Source: Pseudomonas sp. GL-B-19
GTDB taxonomy: Bacteria > Pseudomonadota > Gammaproteobacteria > Pseudomonadales > Pseudomonadaceae
NCBI RefSeq assembly: GCF_019956415.1
Contig: NZ_JAHBDK010000043.1
Span: forward strand, 1 to 48,001
DNA: 48,001 bases
Direction of reading: 5' to 3'
The notes under the pieces are model-generated. The model saw nothing but the letters and a program-made list of their open reading frames with translations, made no database searches and was not told the DNA's origin. The position numbers were made by a program, and so were the translations under genes. Of this stretch, positions 17,774-26,021 are shown piece by piece. The stretch's first letter is position 1. The number at the start of each line of letters is the position of its first letter.

Positions 17774-17802
17774 AAAAAAACGCCCCGGACCAGTCGGGGC
17801 GT
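17774..17802 (-). terminator. Terminator of aceA
   Basis: On the - strand an 8-bp stem ACGCCCCG / CGGGGCGT with a 7-nt loop is followed by seven T. It lies about 70 nt past the aceA stop. Confidence 0.9.
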
Positions 17803-17869
17803 CAGATGTGCAGCGTTGCGGTTAGCTTTCTATCCGGTCCGCAACGGCCGTTTACTCAGGCGAAGCAGA

Positions 17870-19195
17870 TCAGTGGAACTGTTCTTCTTCAGTCGAACCG
17901 GTCAGTGCGGTTACCGAAGACGAGCCACCTTGAATCACAGTGGTCATGTCGTCGAAGTAGCCGGTGCCCACTTCCTGCTGGTGAGCCACGAAGGTGTAGC
18001 CCTTCGAAGCGTCAGCGAACTCCTGCTCTTGCAGCTTCACGTAGGCAGTCATGTCGTTGCGGGCGTAGTCGTGCGCCAGGTTGAACATGCTGTGCCACAT
18101 GTTGTGAATGCCGGCCAGGGTGATGAACTGGTGCTTGTAACCCATGGCGGACAGTTCGCGCTGGAACTTGGCGATGGTCGCGTCGTCCAGGTTTTTCTTC
18201 CAGTTGAAGGAAGGCGAGCAGTTGTACGACAGCAGTTGGTCCGGGTATTCCTTTTTGATCGCTTCAGCGAAGCGGCGAGCCTCGTCCAGATCCGGCTTGG
18301 CGGTTTCGCACCAGATCAGATCGGCGTACGGAGCGTAAGCCAGGCCGCGAGCGATGGCCTGGTCCAGACCGGCGCGCACTTTGTAGAAGCCTTCCTGGGT
18401 ACGTTCGCCGGTCACGAATGGCTGGTCGTACGGGTCGCAGTCGGACGTCAGCAGGTCAGCTGCGTTAGCGTCGGTACGGGCCAGGATGATGGTCGGAGTA
18501 CCGGCAACGTCAGCTGCCAGACGGGCAGCGGTCAGCTTCTGTACGGCTTCCTGGGTAGGAACCAGTACCTTGCCGCCCATGTGGCCGCATTTTTTCACGG
18601 AGGCCAGTTGGTCTTCGAAGTGAACGCCGGCGGCGCCTGCTTCGATCATGCTCTTCATCAGCTCGTAAGCGTTCAGTACGCCGCCGAAACCGGCTTCAGC
18701 GTCAGCCACGATTGGAGCGAAGTAGTCGATGTAACCTTCGTCGCCCGGGCCTTTGCCGGCTTTCCACTGGATCTGGTCAGCACGACGGAACGAGTTGTTG
18801 ATGCGCTTGACCACGGTTGGAACCGAGTCCACCGGGTACAGCGACTGGTCTGGGTACATCGATTCGGCGGAGTTGTTGTCCGCGGCTACTTGCCAGCCCG
18901 ACAGGTAGATCGCCTGGATACCGGCTTTGACTTGTTGTACAGCCTGGCCGCCGGTCAGGGCGCCCATGCAGTTGACGAAATCTTTCTCGGGACGGAAGGA
19001 AGGCTTGGCGCCCTGGGTGACCAGGTTCCACAGCTTCTCGGCGCCCAGTTTTGCAAAGGTGTGCTCAGGTTGAACCGAGCCACGCAGGCGGACGACGTCA
19101 GCAGCGGAGTAAGCGCGTGTCACGCCTTTCCAGCGTGGGTTTTCAGCCCAATCTTTTTCGAGGGCTGCAATTTGCTGTTCGCGTGTCAGTGCCAT
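17870..19195 (-). CDS. aceA: Isocitrate lyase
   Basis: A 441-residue cytoplasmic enzyme that splits isocitrate into glyoxylate and succinate, the first step of the glyoxylate shunt. The catalytic signature KKCGHMGGK is at residues 201-209 with Cys203. The N terminus MALTREQQIAALEKDW is typical. ATG 19195 is chosen because GAGG lies 9 nt upstream; the frame stays open 168 nt further up but that stretch has no lyase character and lies in the leader. The gene has its own candidate promoter, operator and terminator, so it is probably monocistronic. The isocitrate dehydrogenases that compete for its substrate lie about 10 kb away in this window. Confidence 0.97.
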   Translation of the reverse strand: MALTREQQIAALEKDWAENPRWKGVTRAYSAADVVRLRGSVQPEHTFAKLGAEKLWNLVTQGAKPSFRPEKDFVNCMGALTGGQAVQQVKAGIQAIYLSGWQVAADNNSAESMYPDQSLYPVDSVPTVVKRINNSFRRADQIQWKAGKGPGDEGYIDYFAPIVADAEAGFGGVLNAYELMKSMIEAGAAGVHFEDQLASVKKCGHMGGKVLVPTQEAVQKLTAARLAADVAGTPTIILARTDANAADLLTSDCDPYDQPFVTGERTQEGFYKVRAGLDQAIARGLAYAPYADLIWCETAKPDLDEARRFAEAIKKEYPDQLLSYNCSPSFNWKKNLDDATIAKFQRELSAMGYKHQFITLAGIHNMWHSMFNLAHDYARNDMTAYVKLQEQEFADASKGYTFVAHQQEVGTGYFDDMTTVIQGGSSSVTALTGSTEEEQFH

Positions 19196-19562
19196 GGAGA
19201 TAAACCTCGTCGCGTCTTTTACGGAAAGTTGTTCTGCGGTGGAAAATTCATGCGCTCGCTGACCAGAAGCTTGGGTGGTCAAGTCGGATTCGGCGGGGTA
19301 GCGACGGGATGAACGATGGGCTCGAGGGGAAGTGAGCAGGTAAGGGCAAGCTGTTGAGCGCATTCGGGCATCGTGGGCCTTGGTGCGAACCTCAGTGTAG
19401 TGCCGGGTTACCTAATTACGCTTCCGTCCCTCGGGACAACTTCGTTCCAGTCGGCAACCTCGTCAAACACACCTTGTGGGCGGTACAGACACGAAGCGGC
19501 TCGCGGGATAGGTGCGAGCATCGCTTCGAAGGCCCTTGCCAGGGCCCCTGATTAGCGGGAGC
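19196..19562 (-). other. Long 5' leader of aceA
   Basis: If transcription starts near 19562, as the promoter predicts, aceA has a leader of about 365 nt. It contains several short stems and an extra TGTAGTGC half-site at 19396-19403, identical to the arms of the upstream operator. An in-frame extension of aceA from 19363 is open, but I see no good ribosome site for it. No riboswitch class was recognised. Confidence 0.4.
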
Positions 19563-19568
19563 GAGGCC

Positions 19569-19597
19569 ATCATGCCTTTGCTTTTTTCGATCGTCAA
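19569..19597 (-). promoter_or_regulatory. Candidate sigma70 promoter of aceA
   Basis: On the - strand a -35 TTGACG (5/6) and a -10 CATGAT (4/6) are separated by 17 nt. Transcription would start near 19562. Confidence 0.65.
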
Positions 19598-19603
19598 ACG
19601 TTT

Positions 19604-19629
19604 TGTAGTGCTTTTTTTCAGGCACTACA
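19604..19629. promoter_or_regulatory. RccR-like operator of aceA
   Basis: TGTAGTGC and GCACTACA form a perfect 8-bp inverted repeat around 10 nt, ending 6 bp upstream of the aceA -35 box. As I recall, RccR, an RpiR-family regulator that senses the Entner-Doudoroff intermediate KDPG, binds paired TGTAGT / ACTACA sites in P. fluorescens and controls glyoxylate-shunt genes including aceA. Measured between those hexamers the spacer here is 14 nt. Assignment to RccR is inference from motif and gene. Confidence 0.6.
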
Positions 19630-19669
19630 TCTTTGGTCTAATACGACTAATCAGTCAGTTTCCGGTGCT

Positions 19670-20431
19670 TTAGTCCAAAGTATCGACTTTCACCCGCAGG
19701 GTCATGTCATCCCGGCCCTGAGTCGCATAGCTGCGGGTCCTGGCCTGTTTGTCGGCCAGGTTCTGCTGGTTGACGCCGGCCAGCGTAATCCATTCGCCGA
19801 GGCGGCCTGTGACGGTTGTGTCGGTACTTTGTACGTTCACTACATCGGAACGTTCCTGGCTAATGCGGTCACGATTGGTGCTGATCGCCAAGTGAACGAT
19901 TTCACCGGTGACGCTGGCGGTGACGTAGAAGCCCTGAGTGACGTTGCGGTATTCGGGGCGGCTGCGCAAATCACCGTAAGAGTCGGTCTGCGCGCTCGTG
20001 AGCGGAACGCTCTGGCCGACCTGAATCAGTGCAGGTGTGCCTTCGCTGGCCTGAATCTGCTGGACTCCGCCGTCACGGCTGGCGGTGCTGCGATGGATGA
20101 TTCGGGTCTGGTTCGGCTTGGCGCCGTTTACCGAGTAACCCTGATTGTCCTGGTAGTTGTTGTCACTGGTGTCGACGGTGATCAGCAGGCGCTTGGCGGC
20201 GACATCGAGTTGGCCGATCAGGGCTTTAAGTTCGTCGATCTTGCGTTGATCCGCGTTGACGATCAGCTGATTGCCATAAGCGCTGACCTGGCCTTCGTTG
20301 CCAATGAAATCCTGCGCCACGGACAGCAAGTCGGCGCTGGTGCGGAAGTTCAGGGGTACGATTTCGGTGGCGGCCATGGCTGAAAAACTGCAGGTCAGTA
20401 GCAGGGTGGTGAGCAGTGTGCGTAGGGACAT
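19670..20431 (-). CDS. Exported protein with a secretin-type short domain
   Basis: A 253-residue periplasmic protein of unproven function. Residues 1-20 are a signal peptide (LLTTLLLTCSFSAMA, cut before ATEIVPL). Residues 23-90 resemble the small N1/NolW-type domain of secretins: a beta-alpha pattern with QLIVNADQRKIDELKALIGQLD. The rest is beta-rich and ends in MTLRVKVDTLD. The membrane-spanning secretin gate domain is missing, so it cannot form a pore alone. Conserved next to aceA in Pseudomonas (PA2633 in P. aeruginosa, from memory). GGAG lies about 10 nt before the ATG. The operator and promoter of aceA begin within 70 nt of its stop. Confidence 0.75.
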   Translation of the reverse strand: MSLRTLLTTLLLTCSFSAMAATEIVPLNFRTSADLLSVAQDFIGNEGQVSAYGNQLIVNADQRKIDELKALIGQLDVAAKRLLITVDTSDNNYQDNQGYSVNGAKPNQTRIIHRSTASRDGGVQQIQASEGTPALIQVGQSVPLTSAQTDSYGDLRSRPEYRNVTQGFYVTASVTGEIVHLAISTNRDRISQERSDVVNVQSTDTTVTGRLGEWITLAGVNQQNLADKQARTRSYATQGRDDMTLRVKVDTLD

Positions 20432-20510
20432 ATCCGTTATCTCCGACTTCTAATGCCTTGATAGTGCCAGTTTGTCGGCCCGGCGTGGCGCAAGTTGAAT
20501 CGTAGACAGC

Positions 20511-20544
20511 AAAACGCCCCGGCATCCGAAAATGGCGGGGCGTT
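20511..20544. terminator. Terminator after the roxA-GNAT pair
   Basis: An 11-bp stem AAAACGCCCCG / CGGGGCGTTTT encloses a 12-nt loop. The T run built into the stem suggests termination of the - strand GNAT transcript. It separates that unit from the secretin-domain gene. Confidence 0.8.
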
Positions 20545-20556
20545 TTGTGGTGTTCT

Positions 20557-20588
20557 CTGTGGCGAGGGGGCAAGCCCCCTCACCACAG
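20557..20588. repeat. REP-like hairpin of a third type
   Basis: CTGTGGCGAGGGGGC and GCCCCCTCACCACAG form an almost perfect hairpin with a CAA-centred loop, directly after the GNAT stop codon. It resembles the GTGGCGAGGGAGC class of P. fluorescens repeats. It may also add to termination. Confidence 0.6.
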
Positions 20589-20592
20589 GGTT

Positions 20593-21018
20593 TCAGGCCG
20601 AGTGACGCACCATGTCCACATGCGGAATCCCGGCTTCCAGGAATTCCTCGCTGAGAATGTGAAAACCCAGGCGCTCATAGAACGCCGTTGCCTGAACCTG
20701 CGCGCTGAGCATTTGCTGCTTCAGTCCACGCTTCTCGGCTTCACCAATCACCGCATGCATCAGCGCATCGCCGACCTTCAGGCCGCGCCAGTCCTTGAGC
20801 ACCGAAACCCGGCCGATGTGACCATCGGGCAGCAGGCGAGCAGTGCCAATCGGAAAGTCGCCTTCGAAGGCCAGGAAATGCACCGCGGTGGCGTCATCGG
20901 CATCCCATTCCAGCTCGGGCGGAACGGATTGCTCGGCGATGAATACCGTCTCACGAATGCGCCGGATCTCGGCGTTATCCTTTTGCCAGTCTGCGACACT
21001 TACGTGAATTTTATTCAT
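20593..21018 (-). CDS. GNAT-family N-acetyltransferase
   Basis: A 141-residue single-domain acetyltransferase using acetyl-CoA; the substrate is unknown. GNAT features in order are VFIAEQSVPPELEWD (motif C region), HFLAFEGDFPIGTARLL (beta4), GRVSVLKDWRGLKVGDALM (motif A, acetyl-CoA pyrophosphate loop) and FYERLGF (motif B). The ATG lies inside the end of the JmjC gene: ATGAATAA carries both this start and that stop, an 8-nt overlap, so the two are probably cotranslated. A TTG two codons upstream is possible but less likely. Confidence 0.88.
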   Translation of the reverse strand: MNKIHVSVADWQKDNAEIRRIRETVFIAEQSVPPELEWDADDATAVHFLAFEGDFPIGTARLLPDGHIGRVSVLKDWRGLKVGDALMHAVIGEAEKRGLKQQMLSAQVQATAFYERLGFHILSEEFLEAGIPHVDMVRHSA

Positions 21019-22180
21019 CAGCAAACCCCAGGCTTCCTTGCTTGATCAGTTCGCACAGCAGGCCGCGACCGTCTTCGTCGGCCAGCCACTCGCCAAGGTT
21101 GTCGATGTGCAGCGCATCGGCGGCGCAGATCAATTTCAGCAGTTCGCGCAGCTTGCCCGGCAGATAACGGCTCTGGCCGCTGGCGAACAGCAGCAGGTCG
21201 TCATCGACTTCGGACCAGGCAAGGCGAGCGCTTGGGTTGCGGATCAAGACTGCACCTTGCTCAAGGCTGGCGAGCAGGTCGTCTTCCTCGATTTCTTCCG
21301 GACCTACCACGAGTTCCGGGTAGCGCGGCTCGGTCATGAACTGGCCGAACCAGGTCAACAGCAGGCGCTCGTCGCTCATGTGCTCGGCCAGCAGGGCTTT
21401 GAGCCGATCAAGGGCATCGTGCTGGATCTGGTGTGGATCAGCCGCGGGCAGCGCGTCGGCGTCGGTGTAGCGCTCTTCGTCCGTCAGGAACTGGCTGAGG
21501 AAGTCGGTGAAGTGGGTCAGCACTTCAGCGGCGCTCGGCGCGCGGAAACCGACGGAGTACGTCATGCAGTCATCGACGGCCACGCCGCAGTGGGCCAGGC
21601 GTGGTGGCAGATACAGCATGTCGCCCGGTTCCAGGATCCACTCATCGGTGGCTTCGAAGTCAGCGAGGATGCGCAGGTCTGCGTGTGGCAGCAGGGCGCT
21701 CTCGGAGTTGCACATCTGGCCAATTTTCCAGTTGCGCTTGCCGTGGCCTTGCAGCAGGAATACATCGTAGTTGTCGAAGTGCGGACCGACGCTGCCACCT
21801 GGGGCGGCGAAGCTGATCATCACGTCGTCGACGCGCCAGCTCGGCAGAAAGCGGAACTGTTCCAGCAGTTCGCTGACTTCAGGCACAAACTGATCGACCG
21901 CTTGTACCAGCAAGGTCCACTCGCGTTCCGGCAGTTTGCTGAATTCGTCTTCCGCGAACGGGCCGCGGCGCAATTCCCAAGGACGCTCGCCGTGCTCGAT
22001 CACCAGGCGCGATTCGACTTCTTCTTCCAGTGCCAGACCGGCCAGTTCGTCGGCGTCGATCGGGCTTTCGAAATCAGGAATCGCCTGGCGGATCAGCAGC
22101 GGTTTTTTCTGCCAGTAGTCGCGCAGGAATTCACGCGCCGTGATGCCGCCCAGAAGTTGAAGAGGAATATCAGGATTCAT
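21011..22180 (-). CDS. roxA: JmjC-domain ribosomal oxygenase (YcfD/RoxA-like)
   Basis: A 389-residue Fe(II)/2-oxoglutarate-dependent oxygenase. E. coli YcfD (RoxA) hydroxylates an arginine in ribosomal protein L16; the same job is inferred here. Metal ligands are His134 and Asp136 (VGPHFDNYDVFLLQ) and His197 (PPRLAHCGV). A winged C-terminal region follows, as in the family. I start at ATG 22180 (MNPDIPLQLLGG); the longer frame begins within the purB terminator region. The Shine-Dalgarno is weak (AGG 6 nt upstream). It forms a two-gene unit with the GNAT gene. Confidence 0.88.
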   Translation of the reverse strand: MNPDIPLQLLGGITAREFLRDYWQKKPLLIRQAIPDFESPIDADELAGLALEEEVESRLVIEHGERPWELRRGPFAEDEFSKLPEREWTLLVQAVDQFVPEVSELLEQFRFLPSWRVDDVMISFAAPGGSVGPHFDNYDVFLLQGHGKRNWKIGQMCNSESALLPHADLRILADFEATDEWILEPGDMLYLPPRLAHCGVAVDDCMTYSVGFRAPSAAEVLTHFTDFLSQFLTDEERYTDADALPAADPHQIQHDALDRLKALLAEHMSDERLLLTWFGQFMTEPRYPELVVGPEEIEEDDLLASLEQGAVLIRNPSARLAWSEVDDDLLLFASGQSRYLPGKLRELLKLICAADALHIDNLGEWLADEDGRGLLCELIKQGSLGFADE

Positions 22181-22218
22181 GTGTAACCTATTGAAAAAAA
22201 GCACTTTTGAGACGGGAA

Positions 22219-22247
22219 TAAAAACGCCCGGCGCGGCCGGGCGTTTC
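22219..22247 (-). terminator. Terminator of purB
   Basis: A perfect stem AAACGCCCGGC / GCCGGGCGTTT around a 3-nt loop is followed by TTA-rich sequence on the - strand, 20 nt after the purB stop. Only about 40 nt separate it from roxA. Confidence 0.9.
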
Positions 22248-22266
22248 AAACATGTCCAGCGGTCAA

Positions 22267-23637
22267 TCAGATGCGTTTGGCTTGCTCTACAGCGTTACCG
22301 ATGTAGTTCGCCGGGGTGAGCAGTTTCAGCTCGGCCTTGGCGGCGGCTGGCATGTCCAGGCCGTCGATGAAAGTTTGCAGCGCTTCTGGGCTGATGCCCT
22401 TGCCGCGCGTCAATTCTTTCAGTTTTTCGTACGGGTTTTCGATGTTGTAACGGCGCATCACAGTCTGTATCGGCTCGGCCAAAACTTCCCAGCATGCATC
22501 CAGGTCAGCAGCGATTTTCTGAGCGTTGAGCTCAAGCTTGCTGATGCCTTTGAGGCTCGCTTCGTACGCGATCACGCTGTGGGCGAAGCCGACACCGAGG
22601 TTGCGCAGTACGGTAGAGTCTGTCAGGTCACGCTGCCAGCGGGAGATTGGCAGCTTGCTCGCCAAGTGCTGGAACAGTGCGTTGGCGATGCCCAGGTTGC
22701 CTTCGGAGTTTTCGAAGTCGATCGGGTTGACCTTGTGCGGCATGGTCGACGAGCCGATTTCGCCAGCGATGGTGCGCTGTTTGAAATAACCCAGGGAGAT
22801 GTAGCCCCAGATGTCGCGGTCGAAGTCGATCAGGATGGTGTTGAAGCGCGCGATAGCGTCGAACAGCTCGGCAATGTAGTCGTGCGGTTCGATTTGCGTG
22901 GTGTACGGGTTGAAGCCCAGACCCAGTTCGTCTTCGATGAAGGCGCGGGCGTTTTCTTCCCAGTCGATCTCAGGGTAGGCCGACAGGTGAGCGTTGTAGT
23001 TGCCGACAGCGCCGTTGATCTTGCCCAGCAGCGGAACGGCAGCGACCTGAGCGATTTGACGCTCCAGACGGTAAACCACGTTCGCCAGCTCTTTGCCCAG
23101 GGTGGTCGGCGAAGCCGGCTGACCGTGGGTGCGCGATAGCATTGGCACGTCAGCGAAGCGGATGGCCAGTTCGCGGATGGCTTCGGCGGTTTGGCGCATC
23201 AGCGGCAGCATCACGTCATCACGGCCTTCGCGCAGCATCAGGGCGTGGGACAGGTTGTTGATGTCCTCGCTGGTGCAGGCAAAGTGGATGAATTCGCTGA
23301 CGGCAGCCAGTTCCGGCAGTTTGGCCGCTTGCTCTTTGAGCAGGTATTCAATGGCTTTAACGTCGTGGTTGGTGGTGCGCTCGATCTCTTTGACGCGCTC
23401 GGCGTGTTCCAGAGAAAAGTTTTCCGCCAGGGTGTTCAGCACAGCGTTGGCTTCGGCGGAGAACGCCGGTACTTCGCTGATGGCAGAGTGAGCGGCCAGA
23501 CGCTGGAGCCAGCGTACTTCAACCAGGACGCGAGCACGGATCAGACCGTATTCGCTGAAAATCGGGCGCAGGGCCTGGGTTTTGCCGGCGTAGCGGCCGT
23601 CAACAGGGGAAACCGCAGTGAGCGAAGAAAGCTGCAT
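22267..23637 (-). CDS. purB: Adenylosuccinate lyase
   Basis: A 456-residue cytoplasmic enzyme of purine synthesis that releases fumarate from SAICAR and from adenylosuccinate. It is of the fumarase/aspartase superfamily. The signature loop SSTMPHKVNPIDFENSEGN is present, and the N terminus MQLSSLTAVSPVDGRY is standard. ATG 23637 gives exactly the usual length; the frame is open 75 nt further up without homology. It has terminators on both sides and so appears to be its own transcription unit. Confidence 0.97.
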   Translation of the reverse strand: MQLSSLTAVSPVDGRYAGKTQALRPIFSEYGLIRARVLVEVRWLQRLAAHSAISEVPAFSAEANAVLNTLAENFSLEHAERVKEIERTTNHDVKAIEYLLKEQAAKLPELAAVSEFIHFACTSEDINNLSHALMLREGRDDVMLPLMRQTAEAIRELAIRFADVPMLSRTHGQPASPTTLGKELANVVYRLERQIAQVAAVPLLGKINGAVGNYNAHLSAYPEIDWEENARAFIEDELGLGFNPYTTQIEPHDYIAELFDAIARFNTILIDFDRDIWGYISLGYFKQRTIAGEIGSSTMPHKVNPIDFENSEGNLGIANALFQHLASKLPISRWQRDLTDSTVLRNLGVGFAHSVIAYEASLKGISKLELNAQKIAADLDACWEVLAEPIQTVMRRYNIENPYEKLKELTRGKGISPEALQTFIDGLDMPAAAKAELKLLTPANYIGNAVEQAKRI

Positions 23638-23687
23638 GGGGTGTTCTCGGACAGTCGGGCAACGAAATGGGGCGCGTATCATACATG

Positions 23688-23722
23688 AAAAAATCCGCCG
23701 GTCCGTTGCCAACTGACCGGCG
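23688..23722 (-). terminator. Terminator after hflD
   Basis: On the - strand an 8-bp stem CGCCGGTC / GACCGGCG with an 11-nt loop leads within two bases into a run of T. It ends the nudJ-mnmA-hflD unit before purB. Confidence 0.85.
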
Positions 23723-23761
23723 TATTACGCGTAATGCAGAGTAAATAGTTGTCTGCGCGAC

Positions 23762-24385
23762 TTATTCGTTACGCATCAAGGGGTAAAGCTCTTTCAGCAA
23801 CTTGCGGCGGCTGATCACCAGTTGCCAACGATGTCCGCCCAACTGCCGCCACAGGCGCGCCGAGCGAATCCCGGCCAGCAACAGGGCGCGGATTTTCGAG
23901 GCATTGCTCGGCTGCTGCAGGTTGCGCATGTCGCCGTGGACCTGAATCCGTTGGCGCAAGGTGCTCAGGGTGTCCTGGTACAGCGCGCCGCATGCGGCGA
24001 TCACGTTTTCATGGGCTGGGCCGAAGTGTTCGACCTGGGATTGGATCTGCGGCAAGCGCTTGCCAATCACCTCCAGCATGTCGCCGCGCTTGGCCAGCTG
24101 ACGCTCCAGGCCCAGCATCGCCAGTGCGTAACGCAAGGGCTCACGCTGAAGGGCGCTCGGGTCACGCTCAAGTGCGCCGACCAGGGCGCGATAACCTTCG
24201 CGCAGATTGATGTCATCACCGCCGTAGACTTCCAGCGTGTCCTTGGGGTCGCGAATCAGCAGGCTGCCGAGCATGCAGGTCAGGCCGGCTTCAGAGGTCT
24301 GGCCGCTCTTGGCAATCTTGTCGACGAGGACGGCGGCGAGAAACACGCCGCCCAGCGCCGTCAGTTGCTCCTGGGTCGGGCTCAT
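23762..24385 (-). CDS. hflD: HflD lysogenization regulator homologue
   Basis: A 207-residue, mostly helical membrane-associated protein. In E. coli HflD binds phage lambda CII; its normal cellular role is unclear. MSPTQEQLTALGGVFLAAVLVDKIA and the C terminus WQLVISRRKLLKELYPLMRNE are characteristic. I start at ATG 24385, which overlaps the mnmA stop as ATGA; the longer frame extends into mnmA. The mnmA-hflD pairing is widely conserved in gamma-proteobacteria. Confidence 0.94.
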   Translation of the reverse strand: MSPTQEQLTALGGVFLAAVLVDKIAKSGQTSEAGLTCMLGSLLIRDPKDTLEVYGGDDINLREGYRALVGALERDPSALQREPLRYALAMLGLERQLAKRGDMLEVIGKRLPQIQSQVEHFGPAHENVIAACGALYQDTLSTLRQRIQVHGDMRNLQQPSNASKIRALLLAGIRSARLWRQLGGHRWQLVISRRKLLKELYPLMRNE

Positions 24386-25515
24386 TGTTGCTGGCCTTTG
24401 CTGGTCCATGGCTCGGCAATTTCGATCACTCCGCCTCCCAGGCAGATTTCACCGTCATAGAACACCACGGACTGGCCTGGGGTGACCGCGCGTTGCGGGT
24501 CATCGAAGGTTGCGCGGTAGCCGGTGGCGGTTTTCTCCAGCGTGCACGGCTGATCGCTCTGGCGATAGCGGACCTTGGCGGTCAGCTTGCGCGGTGCGGT
24601 CAAATCAATCGGGTTGACCCAATAGATGTCCGAGGCGAGCAGGGCACGGGAGAAGAGGTAAGGATGGTCATTGCCCTGGCCAACGATCAGCTCGTTGTGT
24701 TCCAGGTCCTTGATCAGCACGTACCACGGCTCGTCACTGGCGTCTTTCAAGCCGCCGATGCCCAGGCCCTGGCGCTGGCCGATGGTGTGGTACATCAAAC
24801 CGTGGTGACGGCCGATCACTTCGCCTTCGGTGGTCTTGATTTCGCCGGGTTGCGCGGGCAGGTACTGCTTGAGAAAGTCGCTGAAGCGGCGTTCGCCGAT
24901 GAAGCAGATGCCGGTGGAGTCCTTTTTCTTCGCAGTCGCCAGCTCGTATTTCTCGGCAATCGCGCGCACTTCGGGCTTTTCCAGTTCGCCGACCGGGAAC
25001 AGGGTCTTGGCGATCTGTTCGCCGCCAACGGCGTGCAGGAAGTAGCTCTGGTCTTTGTTCGCGTCCAGGCCCTTGAGCAATTCGGTGCGGCCATCGATAT
25101 CGCGGCGGCGCACGTAGTGGCCGGTGGCGATCAGGTCGGCACCCAGCATCATGGCGTAGTCGAGGAACGCCTTGAACTTGATCTCGCGGTTGCACAGGAT
25201 GTCCGGGTTTGGCGTGCGCCCGGCCTTGTATTCGGCCAGGAAGTGCTCGAACACGTTGTCCCAGTACTCGGCGGCGAAGTTGGCGGTGTGCAGTTTGATA
25301 CCAATTTTGTCGCACACGGCTTGAGCGTCCGCCAGGTCGTCCATGGCGGTGCAGTATTCCGTTCCATCGTCTTCTTCCCAGTTCTTCATGAACAGGCCTT
25401 CCACCTCGTAGCCCTGCTCGATCAGCAGGAGGGCGGAAACGGAAGAGTCCACGCCGCCGGACATACCGACAATGACGCGCTTCTTTTGTGTGTCAGAAGG
25501 GGCTGGATCACGCAT
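24382..25515 (-). CDS. mnmA: tRNA-specific 2-thiouridylase
   Basis: A 377-residue cytoplasmic enzyme that installs the 2-thio group on U34 of Lys, Glu and Gln tRNAs, using ATP and a sulfur relay. The ATP PP-loop SGGVDSS is at residues 19-25. The two catalytic cysteines are Cys108 (NPDILCNREIKF) and Cys204 (STGICFIGERRF). No strong Shine-Dalgarno precedes ATG 25515. It lies 59 nt after the Nudix gene and overlaps hflD. Confidence 0.96.
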   Translation of the reverse strand: MRDPAPSDTQKKRVIVGMSGGVDSSVSALLLIEQGYEVEGLFMKNWEEDDGTEYCTAMDDLADAQAVCDKIGIKLHTANFAAEYWDNVFEHFLAEYKAGRTPNPDILCNREIKFKAFLDYAMMLGADLIATGHYVRRRDIDGRTELLKGLDANKDQSYFLHAVGGEQIAKTLFPVGELEKPEVRAIAEKYELATAKKKDSTGICFIGERRFSDFLKQYLPAQPGEIKTTEGEVIGRHHGLMYHTIGQRQGLGIGGLKDASDEPWYVLIKDLEHNELIVGQGNDHPYLFSRALLASDIYWVNPIDLTAPRKLTAKVRYRQSDQPCTLEKTATGYRATFDDPQRAVTPGQSVVFYDGEICLGGGVIEIAEPWTSKGQQQ

Positions 25516-25574
25516 AGGGATTCAATGAGTGTCTTGAAAAAGGACGCGATTCTAACAGGCCGGAGCCCGCAAGG

Positions 25575-26021
25575 CTAAAGAGAAGGGCGGATCAGTTCGA
25601 GACCGAAGTGTTTACCGTCCAGATAATCATCAATGCAGCGGATGATCAGCTCACTGCGCCAGTTTGCGCGCTGTTCCAGCAGTTCGTCACGCGTCAGCCA
25701 CTTGGCGCCGACGATGCCGTCATCCAGCTGATAGTCCGGGTGGTGTTTGAGCGGTTTTGCGATGAAACAGACCCGTTGGTAAGTCACGCCGTTGCTGGGG
25801 GCGGTGTAGAGGTAAATGCCGACGACGCCGGTCGGCTCGACGTCCCAGCCGGTTTCTTCGAGGGTTTCGCGGATGGCGGCTTCGGTCAGCGTTTCGTCCG
25901 GGTCCAGGTGGCCGGCCGGTTGATTGAGCACAACGCGGCCGTGTTTGAGTTCTTCGACCATCAGGAAGCGACCGTTGTCTTCGACGATGGTGGCGACAGT
26001 GATGTGGGGTAGCCAATCCAT
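25575..26021 (-). CDS. nudJ: NudJ-like Nudix hydrolase
   Basis: A 148-residue Nudix hydrolase. The Nudix box GHLDPDETLTEAAIRETLEETGW lies near residues 37-59 with the REXXEE core intact. The context WLPHITVATIV and NQPAGHL closely matches NudJ, which in E. coli removes phosphate from thiamine pyrimidine and nucleoside di/triphosphates. GAGGG lies 6 nt upstream of ATG 26021. It is the first gene of the nudJ-mnmA-hflD unit. Confidence 0.88.
   Translation of the reverse strand: MDWLPHITVATIVEDNGRFLMVEELKHGRVVLNQPAGHLDPDETLTEAAIRETLEETGWDVEPTGVVGIYLYTAPSNGVTYQRVCFIAKPLKHHPDYQLDDGIVGAKWLTRDELLEQRANWRSELIIRCIDDYLDGKHFGLELIRPSL

Noticed and set aside
19633..19641. The 9-mer TTGGTCTAA shared by the aceA and idh/icd upstream regions (also at 32043-32051)
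   Set aside because: A shared 9-mer between two regions of about 500 bp is expected by chance.
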